In this document: positions 1 to 10,044 of the stretch, piece by piece
Numbering within the stretch: the first letter of the stretch is position 1
Layout of the letters: the number at the start of each line of letters is the position of its first letter
Assembly (NCBI GenBank): GCA_030686995.1
Contig: CM060693.1
Location: 114,895,728 to 114,959,727 of the forward strand
Length of the DNA stretch: 64,000 nt
From: Artemisia argyi
Taxonomy: Eukaryota; Streptophyta; Magnoliopsida; Asterales; Asteraceae
Reading direction: 5' to 3'
The notes under the pieces: generated by a model
The model's input: the letters and a program-made list of their open reading frames with translations, nothing else
Database searches by the model: none
Told to the model about the DNA's origin: nothing
Position numbers and translations under genes: made by a program

Positions 1-170
1 CTTTGCTTAATACGTGAAGCTCGGCTTTTCTTAAAATCTTTTAGACATAAACTAATACCATAACAAAATAAAATATACTCGACGTCCTTAAAAATAATTT
101 TCCTTTAACTGACACCATAAAAATAATAATTATAAGTCATGACCGCCCATCGGGCGGGCTTCGACATCTA

Positions 171-171
<1 letters not shown>

Positions 172-247
<76 letters not shown>
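172..247. repeat. (AT)n microsatellite
   Basis: About 38 uninterrupted AT dinucleotides. It lies just upstream of the first GC-rich palindromic block. Positions 1-171 are AT-rich and show no gene. Confidence 0.97.
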
Positions 248-248
<1 letters not shown>

Positions 249-294
249 TTATTTTATTTTCAGTATTAAAGCCGCGAAAAATTGAATTTTAGCC

Positions 295-370
295 GGGCGG
301 CCCCCTTAAAATTAAGGGGACCGTCAGGCTTAAAAAGGGCGGCCCCCTTAATGTTTAAGGGGGCCGGCCA
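295..370. promoter_or_regulatory. GC-rich palindromic block, copy 1
   Basis: The 15-mer GGGCGGCCCCCTTAA occurs twice (295-309 and 337-351). Each copy is followed by its inverted partner (TTAAGGGG...), so the block can fold into GC-rich hairpins in otherwise AT-rich DNA. The same 15-mer recurs at 3047 and 21990, each time upstream of a TATA-like sequence. That spacing suggests a promoter or LTR U3 element; the role is inferred. Confidence 0.6.
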
Positions 371-1452
371 TCTGATGCTTTCCACCCGTTTTTCCTCCTT
401 ATTCCACTTGCCAAACACTCCATATTTCACTCCTCATTTTATCTCTACCTGCTGTGAACGAGTTACAAACCCAAAACCATCAAAAACCCACTTCCAAATC
501 ATCAAATTCATCTTGTTTCGCAAGGGGCAAATACTTATAACACGATTAGCAACAAGTATTGTAAGTTTTTCATAACACATTTCTTTTAATCTCATCTAAT
601 TTGGCCATAATCATGATTAAGCATTTTATTTCAATTTCTTCAGTTTCATCTTTTCTTTCAAATTTAGTATAAGATTTCCTTAACTAAATGCTTCCCTTGG
701 GATTAGAATGTATAAAAAACACTAGAAACTAATAATCACAAACCCTCTTGTTAATTTTTTATAAAAGCTCATACATCCATTGTCAATTTTTTTATATACA
801 TTGTTGAATAATGCTATAAAAACTTGTTAAAACATATCACATTATGCTTTCATAACTTATTAATTCCAAAAACAAACTTTTCGATGAAGGAAAAATATTT
901 TGTTGTTTGATAAGAGGGTGTTTGGATCATGTCCAAATAGTGTCGAAAATTATTTCAATATAACCTTTATAATACCTTGTCAAGAGTATAAGCTTAAAAC
1001 TAGCAATTTAGAGTTGTCAAGATATATAATTCATATATATATTGACATTTTGGTAGTAAATTTTCTAGATAAGGAATCTTTTGGTTTAACTAGAAAAATG
1101 GTATTTTTGAGTCAAAATACAAACCATCTTTTTCGAAACAAACCACTTGCATAAGAAACTCATTAGAAATAGCTAGTTATACAATATAATGTATATCTAG
1201 CAAAGTTTCATGATATATTAAGATGTTTAAAGGGGCGTTTGGATTATCCCATAACAACTTGCTAAATATCGTAAAATATATCTAGAACGAGTTAAAAAAT
1301 AAAAATAATGAACATAGTAAACTACTTCTTAGGTTAAAGGTCTTAGAGTCGAAGTATGTTTACGTTCCACATATGTCTCAAAAACATTTACACCACATTT
1401 TTTTACGATATATTTATTTTTAATTTTATCTTATTGTTATCGTGTTTAGGTG

Positions 1453-2648
1453 AAAATGCCCAAAGTCATTACCGAAGATATCTCCCTAACCAAAACTATA
1501 TCCCCAAAGTCTCACAACTTCCCACCACCTCTCCTTCCATTGCTCATTTCTATCGTCAAATTGAAGATAGAAATATTCATGAAGGTCGTGTTGTTAGTCA
1601 AGCTTACTATCAATCCGATTTCATCGAACGTTTGTTCACTAATATCCGTTTTGAATGTCTCTTCCAAATAAATGAACCCATCATTCCTCGCTTTATTCTC
1701 AACTTCTATAGCCAATTCAAGGTCCAAACCGATGATTTTGGCTCCATCTTCATCTCATTCATGATCCAACATGAATTCATTACTCTAACTCTTGCACAAT
1801 TTGGTCAAATCCTCCAAATTCCTTTCACCGGTCAATCCGTTTTCACAAACGAATGGGATCTTGGTGCCCTTCAATATTCTCGTCCAACTTTGGGTCCTTA
1901 TTTCTCCGAAATTCCTTCTCCACTCGAAAGTCGTCAAATGCTTGGGCTAACTCGTGAAACTACCACTCGAAAAATCAAATCCAAAAATGTCGACATTTCT
2001 GAAAACCAAATACTACTCAAAGAATTAAGCCCCGACATGAAGCGTTGGGAAGAACTCATTCGTGAGAATGCGTTGGTACCAGAGGCCACCGTGACCATCT
2101 CCCGGCTAGCCTTGCTCACATGTTGTATTGTATTGTTGCCGAACAACATTACAATTTGGCTTATTTCTTTATCAAGTGTATTGAAAGTGCAAGAGCTACT
2201 CCTAAAGCAAATCTTCCATATGGAATGTTCCTCACTCAACTCTATCGTCATGTCATCGAACACTATCCCGATCTTGATGGTAGTATCTATGAGTCCATCT
2301 ATCCGACCTTACGTCCTCTCGTTCTTAAACAAACTCGTAAACCTCGTAGTGATAAGGGTAAATCTCGTCGTCATAGTTTCCATGGCTCATCATCTCGTCA
2401 AAGAGGATGACGAAGAGGATGAATATATTCAACATGCCCCCTCTCCAGATACGTTTGTTGATAACTTGGAAGATTTAGACTATACCGATTACCGTGTACC
2501 ACCTCCGTCCGAACAAACCAACCAAGTACTATTTGAGCGACAAACCAAGTTGCTTAACCAAAACCAAAGGATGCATAAGGAGATGCGAGGAGGCTTCAAG
2601 TCTATTGCCAAGACGTTAGGAGGATTGTTCCGAAAGAAGAAGAAGTGA
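1453..2648 (+). pseudogene. Broken gene, plant-mobile-domain-like hypothetical protein
   Basis: Coding signal for a protein of about 400 residues reads through three frames. From about 1505 to about 2073 it is in one frame, from about 2073 to about 2400 in another, and from about 2400 to the TGA at 2646 in the first again. The joins look like a one-base loss near 2073 and a one-base gain near 2400. The N-terminal region contains FITLTLAQFGQILQIPF, which resembles the core of plant mobile-domain proteins. The C-terminus is a basic tail (FRKKKK). A probable 5' UTR exon ends at a GT donor near 562 and an AG acceptor lies at 1448-1449, giving an intron of about 890 bp. The start is uncertain: ATG 1453 is in a different frame from the main body, so another shift near 1505 or an alternative upstream start is needed. 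I recall similar unnamed proteins from Asteraceae retroelements. Function unknown. Confidence 0.55.
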
Positions 2649-2804
2649 TGAGGAATGTTTTATTTGCTTTGGTTAGCTATGTTTGTCGAACTATTTTGTT
2701 TGTTGAAAAATTATCTCTTGTGTGCTATATTTCCGATATTTGTATTCGGAAATTGTTATTTGTTGCTATGAATTATGGTACCTTTAAACTATATTGTTAA
2801 TGAC

Positions 2805-2805
<1 letters not shown>

Positions 2806-2849
<44 letters not shown>

Positions 2850-2850
2850 G
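2806..2850. repeat. (TTA)n microsatellite
   Basis: About 14 TTA/ATT units in the 3' flank of the broken gene. The remaining 2651-3046 is AT-rich and non-coding. Confidence 0.95.
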
Positions 2851-3046
2851 TTGCTCTACATGTATGCATGTTTCTCTTCTTGCTTTTGATCTATGTTTGC
2901 ATGATTAGTATATGATTATATATATGCTTCTCTAATAGACCAAAACTAAAATGAAATGTTCCAATAGAGCTTGCTGCAAACACAAAACAAATATAAACCA
3001 TTTTTGGGAAATTTTTGAAATTTGATCGTCTGGGATTTCACCAGAT

Positions 3047-3120
3047 GGGCGGCCCCCTTAATTATCAAGTCCGGCCCCTTTAATTTTAAGGGGGCCGACC
3101 ATGAATTAAGGGGACCGGCC
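3047..3120. promoter_or_regulatory. GC-rich palindromic block, copy 2
   Basis: Starts with GGGCGGCCCCCTTAA and continues with GGCCCC...TTAATTTTAAGGGGGCC and ATGAATTAAGGGG modules. The latter two recur at 21990-22042. A TATA-like TATAAAAC at 3268-3275 follows about 150 bp downstream, then CA-rich sequence typical of a 5' UTR. It is placed like an upstream promoter element. Confidence 0.6.
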
Positions 3121-3259
3121 ACCTGGAACAGTTTCTACACTGTTTTCTTTTGCACCTTGTGACTCCTTTTGCTAGTCCCAGCTACCATTTCCCTTAAAAA
3201 CTAAACTGATTTTGGAATCTAACAATGAAATTTCAAATTAATTCCACTTCTAAACATGA

Positions 3260-3696
3260 TTCCATGCTATAAAACCCATACACCTTTCATCCACACTCCA
3301 TCATCATCACAAACTCAACCAATTCATCATTTCATCATCAAAAACCACCACCTCCAACAAAGCCAAGAAACAAAAACTTGTTATCATCCCACCAAAACAA
3401 CATTTTATTGATGCACATATCACTATCACCATTTCACTATCGCCCATCACACCTCTTGATGCACATTTTTCACCATCACCACTCAACCCACCAAACTTCA
3501 ATCCCATCCCATGGAGCCTACTTGAAGCTCATGGTGACACTTGCCTTTGTTGCATCCATAATCGTACCATCATTTTTGGTCTAAGAGATGAAATACACTA
3601 CATGTTTTCATATCTTGAAAGCTTGTTTCTTCAACCTCCACCAACAACATCCACACCTCCACCACCATCATCAACTACACCTCCACCTCCACCAAC
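3260..3696 (+). pseudogene. Proline-rich ORF, 5' part, split by element O1
   Basis: An open frame runs from after the TGA at 3257 to the O1 insertion point. It resumes in the same frame at 21360 and stops at 21418-21420. The C-terminal part is rich in Pro, Thr and Ser (QPPPTT, PPPPSS runs on both sides of the insertion), and the segment before it reads CLCCIHNRTIIFGLRDEIHY. No in-frame ATG precedes codon 3602, so the start is lost or lies in an upstream exon. Continuity of frame and composition across the 17.7-kb insertion supports one original coding unit. Not recognised; it could also be part of a retroelement leader. Confidence 0.4.
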
Positions 3697-4429
3697 TATT
3701 GGAGTATGCTCGTGTCATAATAAATAATTATATGGCTAGACATATGTGAGCCTATGGGGTCACACACTTATACACAGAGACACCATTATATATATTGTAT
3801 TTATCGTATTTACACTATATATACGACTACGTAACTCAGGATCAATAACGGGCTACTAATAACTAAGCTAGTACTTAGTTTATTGGATTAGACCAACAGT
3901 GGGCAAGCCCATTTAGGGCCCCCATGGCAAGCCTAGGTGAGAAAGGAACAAGGGAGAAGTTAAAGGTTGCTAAGTGTAACTTTTATGATGATAAGTGCTA
4001 ATTGATTTGGTCATATCTTATGATCAATTACATTAACAACTTACCAACTTTCTCTCCTCCTCCACCACCAAATAGCCATGAAATAATACACACCCATATT
4101 AGGGTTTTGTGTTTTTGATCTCATCTAACCTTATTCTAGTGTAGTTCAAGGCTAGATCGTGTGTTACGGGGTCAAGACTAGCATTGGGTAGTGTTCTATG
4201 ACAGATAGTGTGTTTCCATCATAGAGGTAATCTATTTTGGTCACTTGGTTTCATTGGTGGTTCGTGGTGTTGGTGATGGTCTCCATACGATTCTACCGAT
4301 CACGCTACAAAGGTATAACATGTTGTTTATTATTTGATTGATCATATGGCAATATGGATCCATTGTTGGTGATGTTTTTCCGCTGCGTTTATATGTTCAT
4401 ATATGTTTTTATATTCATCATCACCTATA
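3697..4429 (+). repeat. 5' LTR of O1
   Basis: 733 bp, near-identical along its length to 20619-21354. Differences are scattered substitutions and one 3-base indel (TGTTG versus TGTCGTTG near 4322/21244). The first dinucleotide is TA instead of TG. Confidence 0.92.
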
Positions 4430-5509
4430 GTGGTATCACGAGCCATCATATGTGCCATATGATTATCGGGTATGCATAAAAATGGCTAAAACGGGTGTTT
4501 TTTTGATGATTTTTGAAGTCATGGTTAAAACATCCCTAGGGCTCCAATTTTTTTCTCATTGAACGACCCTTTAGGGATCTTATGATCTGCACTTTTTGGT
4601 CCCATGGCCATTTGTTATGCATACGTTAATTGGTTACTTGTCGGGTACGTGAAAAATGGCCTAAAACGCGTGTTTTGATCGGTTTTCGAAACGGTTTTAA
4701 TTCAGCCCCTAAGGCCATATTTTCTGTGGTTAAATGGTATTTGGAAGGTCCTAATATCAGTGGGTTTTTGACCCTTAAGTCATAGGAAACACGTACCTAA
4801 CGGGGTTTTAATTCTTGTCAATTATTTCTTCGTTTTCGTTGGCTAACAATTTATTTCTTGTTATTTAATTTGTTTTCATGGAAAATACATGCATGTTTGT
4901 CCATGGAGTTAGCCAACACCATGTTTTATCATAATATTATGGTATTATTATGTTTATATGCAAAGCCGATGAAAACCTAGACCACTTGTGACATGGATTG
5001 TTGTGTATGTTGTTTAAATTTCGTGTTTTGGGGTTTTTGCCATTGTTTCGGCATTTATGTAATTATATTCTTTTGGTTGTAGCCATTGTTTGGGCACTTT
5101 TACAGTAGGTTAAAAGTAGGTAAGTTGTATTTTACTTTCAATATCATGTAATCGTGGCTTGGTGGTGAAAGGCGAAAGAGTTAAAGACATTTTGCCGAAA
5201 AATGACTGCTGGAACACCAGTTGGCAAAACGGAGTTTCCCGGTAATTCGTAAGCTATTTTTGGCTGAATGTTTTTTTGCAGGTACCCAAGACATGGGCCT
5301 ACAAGTTTGTAGTTTTGAGCTAAGCCCGGGGAAGCCTCCGTCATGGACTTTTGGGCCCCCGAACACAGAAATTATGGAAGGACATCAACTACTTTTCATG
5401 TGCATTATGGGCTTTCTACTTGCTCTTGATTGTCTTGGAGCAAGTGGGAGTCCTCCGTGTGGTTGTGTGGTTTGTCCCTAGTTGATTTAGAAGACCCCAA
5501 GTTCACTCA
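4430..5509 (+). other. O1 leader region without a gene
   Basis: The region follows the primer-binding site at 4431-4444. It has stop codons in all frames and only short chance ORFs. The first 400 bases contain two diverged copies of a segment around AAAATGGC.TAAAACG.GTGTTTTGAT (about 4480 and 4650), followed each time by a line ending in a fall-off of similarity, so a local duplication is likely. No Gag-like coding is visible. Confidence 0.5.
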
Positions 5510-5550
5510 GAAGAATCACTGCTTGTTACACAGTTCAAGTTAACACTGCT

Positions 5551-7935
5551 TGTTACATTCAGAATAGGGTTTTAGTGGTTAAAACAAAGAACAAGACACC
5601 TTATGAGCTATTCAGAGGAAGACCTCCTACTTTGGAGTATATGAGACCATTTAGATGTCATGTTACTATTCTCAATACCATTGATCATCTAGGTAAATTT
5701 GAAGAAAAGTCTGATGAAGGCTTCTTTGTTGGATATTCTATGGTTAGCAAGGCTTTCAGAGTCTATAACTTAAGAACAAAGAAGATTGAAGAAAATTTGC
5801 ATGTTGAGTTTCTTGAAAATAAAGCTAACATGGCAGGTTCAGGACCAGAATGGCTATTTGATCTTAAACATTATCAAATACAATGAATTATGTACCTCTT
5901 ACTTCAAGTACAGGAGACAATGATCTTGAAGAATCAGAAGAATTCATTGATGAAGATGAATCTTGCAAAGATGATGAAGATGATAAAGATCAAATTGTTA
6001 TGCCACTTTGGGACTTTGTTGATAATTATGAATAGAAAAGTGATGCAGATGGTGTGAATTTTGATGTACTGAATAAAGAAATTCCTGCTAGCAGTGGTAA
6101 CTCAATTCCTACCGCTACTACAAAAGTTTCCACTGATGCTCCAAATGAGGGAAGTTCATCTCAGGAATCACCCAGTGATGATGTTGAGATCTCAAACATG
6201 CCAACAACATATGATATTCCTAGCACATCACAGACCTCAATTCACAAAGTGCGTTCACTTGACAATGTTATTGGTGAGCTACAATCAGGTGTGAAGACTA
6301 GAAGACAGACAAAGAAAGATGATATTCATGGGTTCATTAGTGAAGTTTATGAGTCCAAGAAGCATAGGAAAAAGAATGAATGTTTGTTTTTCTGTTTTCT
6401 ATCACAAGTGGAGCCTAAAAATGTTTATAAGGCTTTAGAAGAATCTAGTTGGGTTGAAGCAATGCAAGAGGAGTTATTGCAGTTCAAACTTCAAAAGGTT
6501 TGGGTTCTTTGTGATTTGCCTTATGGTATGAAGGTCATTGCTACTAAGTGGGTTTTCAGAAACAAGAAAGATGAAAGAGGTATTGTAATCAGGAACAAAG
6601 CTAGATTGGTTGCTCAAGGATACACTCAAGAGGAGGGTATTGACTATGAAGAAGTTTTTGCTCCTGTTGCAAGGATTGAGGCTATTAGATTGTTTCTAGC
6701 CTATCCATCCTTTATGGGCTTTACTGTCTATCAAATAGATGTTAAGAGTGCCTTCTTGTATGGAACAATTGATGAGGAGGTATATGTCTCTCAACCTCCA
6801 AGCTTTGAAGATCCTCAACACCCTAATAAAGTGTATAAAGTTGTTAAGGCTCTTTATGGCTTACATCAGGCTCCAAGGAAGTGGTATGAAACCTTAGCTA
6901 CTTATCTTTTGAATAATGGGTTTCATAGAGGCTAGATTGATCAGACTTTGTTCATCAAGAAAGACAAGGGTGATATTCTACTTGTTCAAGTATATGTTGA
7001 TGATATCATCTTTGGATCTACTAAACAAGAGATGTGCAAAGAGTTTGAAAGTTGATGAAAGATGAATTTCAAATGAGTTCTATGGGAGAACTTACATTCT
7101 TTTGGGGCTGCAAGTACAACAGAGTAAAGAAGGCATCTTTATTAGTCAAGACAAATATGTGACTGGGATTATAAGGAAGTTCAAGTTTACTGATGCAAAA
7201 CCTTCAAATACCCCTACTGATAAGACTACTCACTTATTGTTGAAGAATGCTAGTGGAGCTGATGTTGATGTGCACACCTACAGATCTATGATTGGTTCTT
7301 TGATGTATCTCACTTCAGCAAGACCAGATATTATGTTTGTTGTATGTGCTTGTACAAGATTTCAAGTGACTCCAAAGACATCACATATGACAGCAGTAGA
7401 GAAGATTTTTAGGTATTTAAAGACATATCCTAATCTAGGATTATGGTATCCAAGAGAATCCCCTATGGAATTGATCACTTACTCAGATAGTGACTATGCT
7501 GGTGCAAGTTTGGATAGAAGGTCAACTACAGGAGGATGTCAATTTCTTGGATGTAGATTGGTGTCATGGCAGTGCAAGAAGCAAACTATGGTGGCTACTT
7601 CAACCACTGAAGTAGAATATGTAGCTGCTGCTAGCTGTTGTGCTCAGATCTTATGGCTTCAGAATCAATTGTTGGATTATGGGTACAATTTCATGAACAC
7701 CATTATCTATATAGACAATAGTAGTACCATATGTATTATTAACAATCCTGTGCAACACACTAAAACTAAACATATTGAAATTAGACATCATTTTATCAGT
7801 GATTGTTTTGAGAAAAAGCTTATTAATGTTGTCAAAATTCACACTGATGACAACTATCCTGATTTATTAACAAAAGGGCTTGATGTGGGTAGGTTTCAGT
7901 ACTTGGTAACAGGTATTGGAATGCTAAATCCATAA
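5551..7935 (+). pseudogene. Copia pol remnant: integrase end, reverse transcriptase, RNase H
   Basis: The copia integrase C-terminal signature NKTPYELFRG is at about 5587, followed by GKFEEKSDEGFFVGYS. Reverse transcriptase follows in the 6054-6935 frame ([29 protein letters not shown]). The catalytic YVDDIIFGST lies at about 6990-7020, after a nonsense codon at 6933-6935. RNase H is in the 7102-7935 frame (TYSDSDYAGASLDRRSTTGG, KTKHIEIRHHFI). Breaks seen: a stop at 5884-5886, a TAG at 6033, the TAG at 6933, and a frame change near 7050-7100. A 13-bp motif (ACTGCTTGTTACA) is duplicated at 5518 and 5545 in the integrase part. The product would act in cytoplasmic virus-like particles; this copy cannot make it. 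Confidence 0.9.
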
Positions 7936-8148
7936 ATCTTTGATGTCTAATACTTTTTCAGTGTTGTAGGATAGTTTTTAGGTACTAATATTGTTTGTAT
8001 ATGTGTGTATGGTTTTCTACTAACTTGTATGCAGAGAAATTAAAGCACAGTGGAAATAATCATACAACAGTGGAAAGATTGGCTCTCTCAGTGATAAAAG
8101 AAAAAGGAAAAAGTACTTTTATTGATTCATAAGAAAGTACATTACAAC
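7936..8148 (+). other. Spacer after C1 pol
   Basis: Non-coding. It contains repeated CAGTGGAAA motifs (about 8050 and 8071) of the same kind as those in the C1 LTR. It ends at the MITE target duplication ATTACAAC (8141-8148). Confidence 0.5.
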
Positions 8149-8582
8149 TAGGGGTGTCATATGGTCGACCCGACCCGACCCGAACCTGATAAGGCGTTAT
8201 AGGGTCAGGTTGATTCGGGTCCAATATACCTTATCGGGTTATCGGTTCAACCCGATAAACCCGATAGCCTTATAGGTTCGGGTTGCGGGTCTTAATTATT
8301 TCGTTATCGGGTTATCGGGTTGACCCGATAAGCTATAATAAGCCATTAAAAGTTTTATAATTATTGAACTAATCCATGTTTCAAGCTTAATTATTTCGTT
8401 ATCGGGTTGGCCCGATAACCCGATAAGCCCAACCCGATAAACCCGATAACCCGATAGACCCGAACCCGATAACCCGATTCCTTATCGGATCGGGTTGCGG
8501 GTTAATTTTTATTTTTCAAAAACCCGATAGACCCAACCCGATAGAGGCTTATCGGGTCGGGTTGACCCGAATGACACCCCTA
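8149..8582. mobile_element. hAT-type MITE with CCCGATAA-rich body
   Basis: 434 bp flanked by the perfect 8-bp duplication ATTACAAC (8141-8148 and 8583-8590). The ends are inverted: TAGGGGTGTCAT on the left, ATGACACCCCTA on the right. The interior is reiterations of CGGGTTATCGGG and CCCGATAACCCG in both orientations, so long stretches can pair. The 8-bp duplication and the TAGGGGTGTCA terminus fit non-autonomous hAT elements. No transposase ORF. Confidence 0.9.
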
Positions 8583-8668
8583 ATTACAACCATTTAGAGA
8601 GGACAGACACCAGCTGCACATCACAAAACACAAAGACCAACAACCTAACACCTAAACATTCAGCACAA

Positions 8669-9121
8669 CTACTCCATGGGTTTTTTCCCTTTACCCTCAT
8701 AATCATGCTTGCCTTTGGAAGCTCTCTTTCTCTTTTCATCAAAAGAAAGTTTCTTTCTAGGACAAGCAAGGCCCAGAACTTGCTTGGGAGGCTTTGGTGC
8801 TTGTGCAGGCTTCTCAACAGCAGGCCACTTCATGTTGGATATTGCTGACTCCAATGCTATAGTGAGGGCTCTTGGAAGTTCCTTGGAAAGATTGAAGGTT
8901 GGATCATCATCATCAGAGGACGAACTGGAATAGAACTCTAGGGATGGAGCAGGAGAAGCTGCAGTCTTCTTGGATTTCATGTTGGAAGATGTAGATGTGG
9001 CAGCACTTGGAGGAAAGTAATCACTCCACCCAGTAGAAGGTTCCTCTGAATTTGAGCAATAACTAATCTCCTCATCAGAAGAATCATCTGATGATATGTA
9101 GACAATTGGAAACCAACTCAT
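8669..9121 (-). CDS. Antisense ORF within C1, Ser/Asp-rich with basic tail
   Basis: 150 codons from an ATG (9121-9119) to a stop at 8669. The N-terminal half is acidic and serine-rich (SSDDSSDEE, SSSSSDDDD). The middle is hydrophobic/amphipathic (LPRALTIALESAI), then comes a Pro/Lys linker (APKPPK). The C-terminus is basic (PRKKLSFDEKRKR) and could act as a nuclear localisation signal. A good minus-strand TATA box (TTATAAAAGG) lies about 70 bp upstream of the ATG, near 9188-9197. The ORF is uninterrupted although its host element is broken. Antisense ORFs between pol and the LTR are known in some plant LTR retrotransposons. I do not recognise this protein and its function is unknown. Confidence 0.5.
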   Translation of the reverse strand: MSWFPIVYISSDDSSDEEISYCSNSEEPSTGWSDYFPPSAATSTSSNMKSKKTAASPAPSLEFYSSSSSDDDDPTFNLSKELPRALTIALESAISNMKWPAVEKPAQAPKPPKQVLGLACPRKKLSFDEKRKRASKGKHDYEGKGKKPME

Positions 9122-9187
9122 TATGTTGATGTAGGGTTTGTGATGTTGAAAATAAGTGTTGATGAAAACTAAAGGTTAATGAGCCCC

Positions 9188-9979
9188 CTTTTATAAGCAA
9201 AGTCAAGGTCGAATGCTAATTAATGAAGGATATTTACTCTTACCTGTTTTGGTAGGTTGGAGGAGTAAATTAGGATATTATCGGGTTGACTTTGGGGAGA
9301 TAATTTTGTGAATAGTAACTTGGTCAAAAAGTTACTTTGGATTAATTTTTATGGGTTAATTTTTGGTGTTACTTAATTATGCAGAATACAAACCTATATT
9401 GTTTGAGCCATTGGAGTTATAAGGTGTGTATCTTAGACACACAACAAATGGTGATTGATTCACCATGCTTAATCAACATAAGAATCAACTAGTCCAGAGC
9501 AAACGGCTCCTGGTAAAGACTTAACAAATCCGTTTATGGTTGATAGTTTACCAAAAACTATATGGTTATCAACTCACCATACTCCATGTGATGAAGAGTT
9601 GGCTAGTCCATAGCAAACGGCTCATGGTAAAGACATATCAAATTCGCTTATAGCTGATAGTTTGCTAAAACCTATGATAAGAGCAGCGAATTTTCATGTT
9701 TTACTTACCACTGCTCTTTGAAATTTTGTGAAAATTTTACCACTGCTAGTTCACTTGTTACCACTGTACGAGTAATTTTTTCGCTGGTGAACTAGCCGTT
9801 ACAATTGTTGTGTCAGTAATCTATTTTTTACTAGCCGTTGTAAATATAACCGTGTTTCCTTATTAATAGGGTAAATTTTTGTGAATTATCCACTTACCAA
9901 AGATAAATCTTTCTAAAGATAAATCTTTCTAAAGATAATTCATATTACGCGAACTCCTCAAACCCTATTAGTATAAATT
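9188..9979. promoter_or_regulatory. Divergent promoter region of C1 (antisense ORF and third ORF)
   Basis: A minus-strand TATAAAAG lies near 9190 and a plus-strand TATAAATT at 9972-9979, facing away from each other. The plus-strand box is 73 bp before ATG 10045. Between them are the 114-bp duplication, three copies of AAAGATAAATCTTTCT-like sequence (9899-9938) and several TTACCACTG motifs (about 9705-9770). The arrangement suggests internal promoters for both accessory ORFs. This is inferred from motifs only. Confidence 0.45.
9460..9687. repeat. Two tandem copies of a 114-bp unit
   Basis: The unit beginning TCACCAT at 9460 repeats at 9574. Shared blocks include CTAGTCCA.AGCAAACGGCTC and TGGTAAAGAC. 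It lies in the region between the two divergent C1 ORFs, which otherwise holds no gene. Confidence 0.75.
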
Positions 9980-10044
9980 GATTATCATACGGCTTGATTT
10001 TTATTCTTGATTACTAACACTTTTATCTTACTTTCACAAAATTC

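Noticed and set aside
282..575. 97-codon ORF over the GC palindrome
   Set aside because: It runs through the palindrome and into what looks like 5' UTR with a splice donor; composition is non-coding.
5221..5481. ORF of 86 codons in the O1 leader
   Set aside because: It starts at an ATG in non-coding leader with no family resemblance; overlapping minus-strand ORFs are of similar quality.
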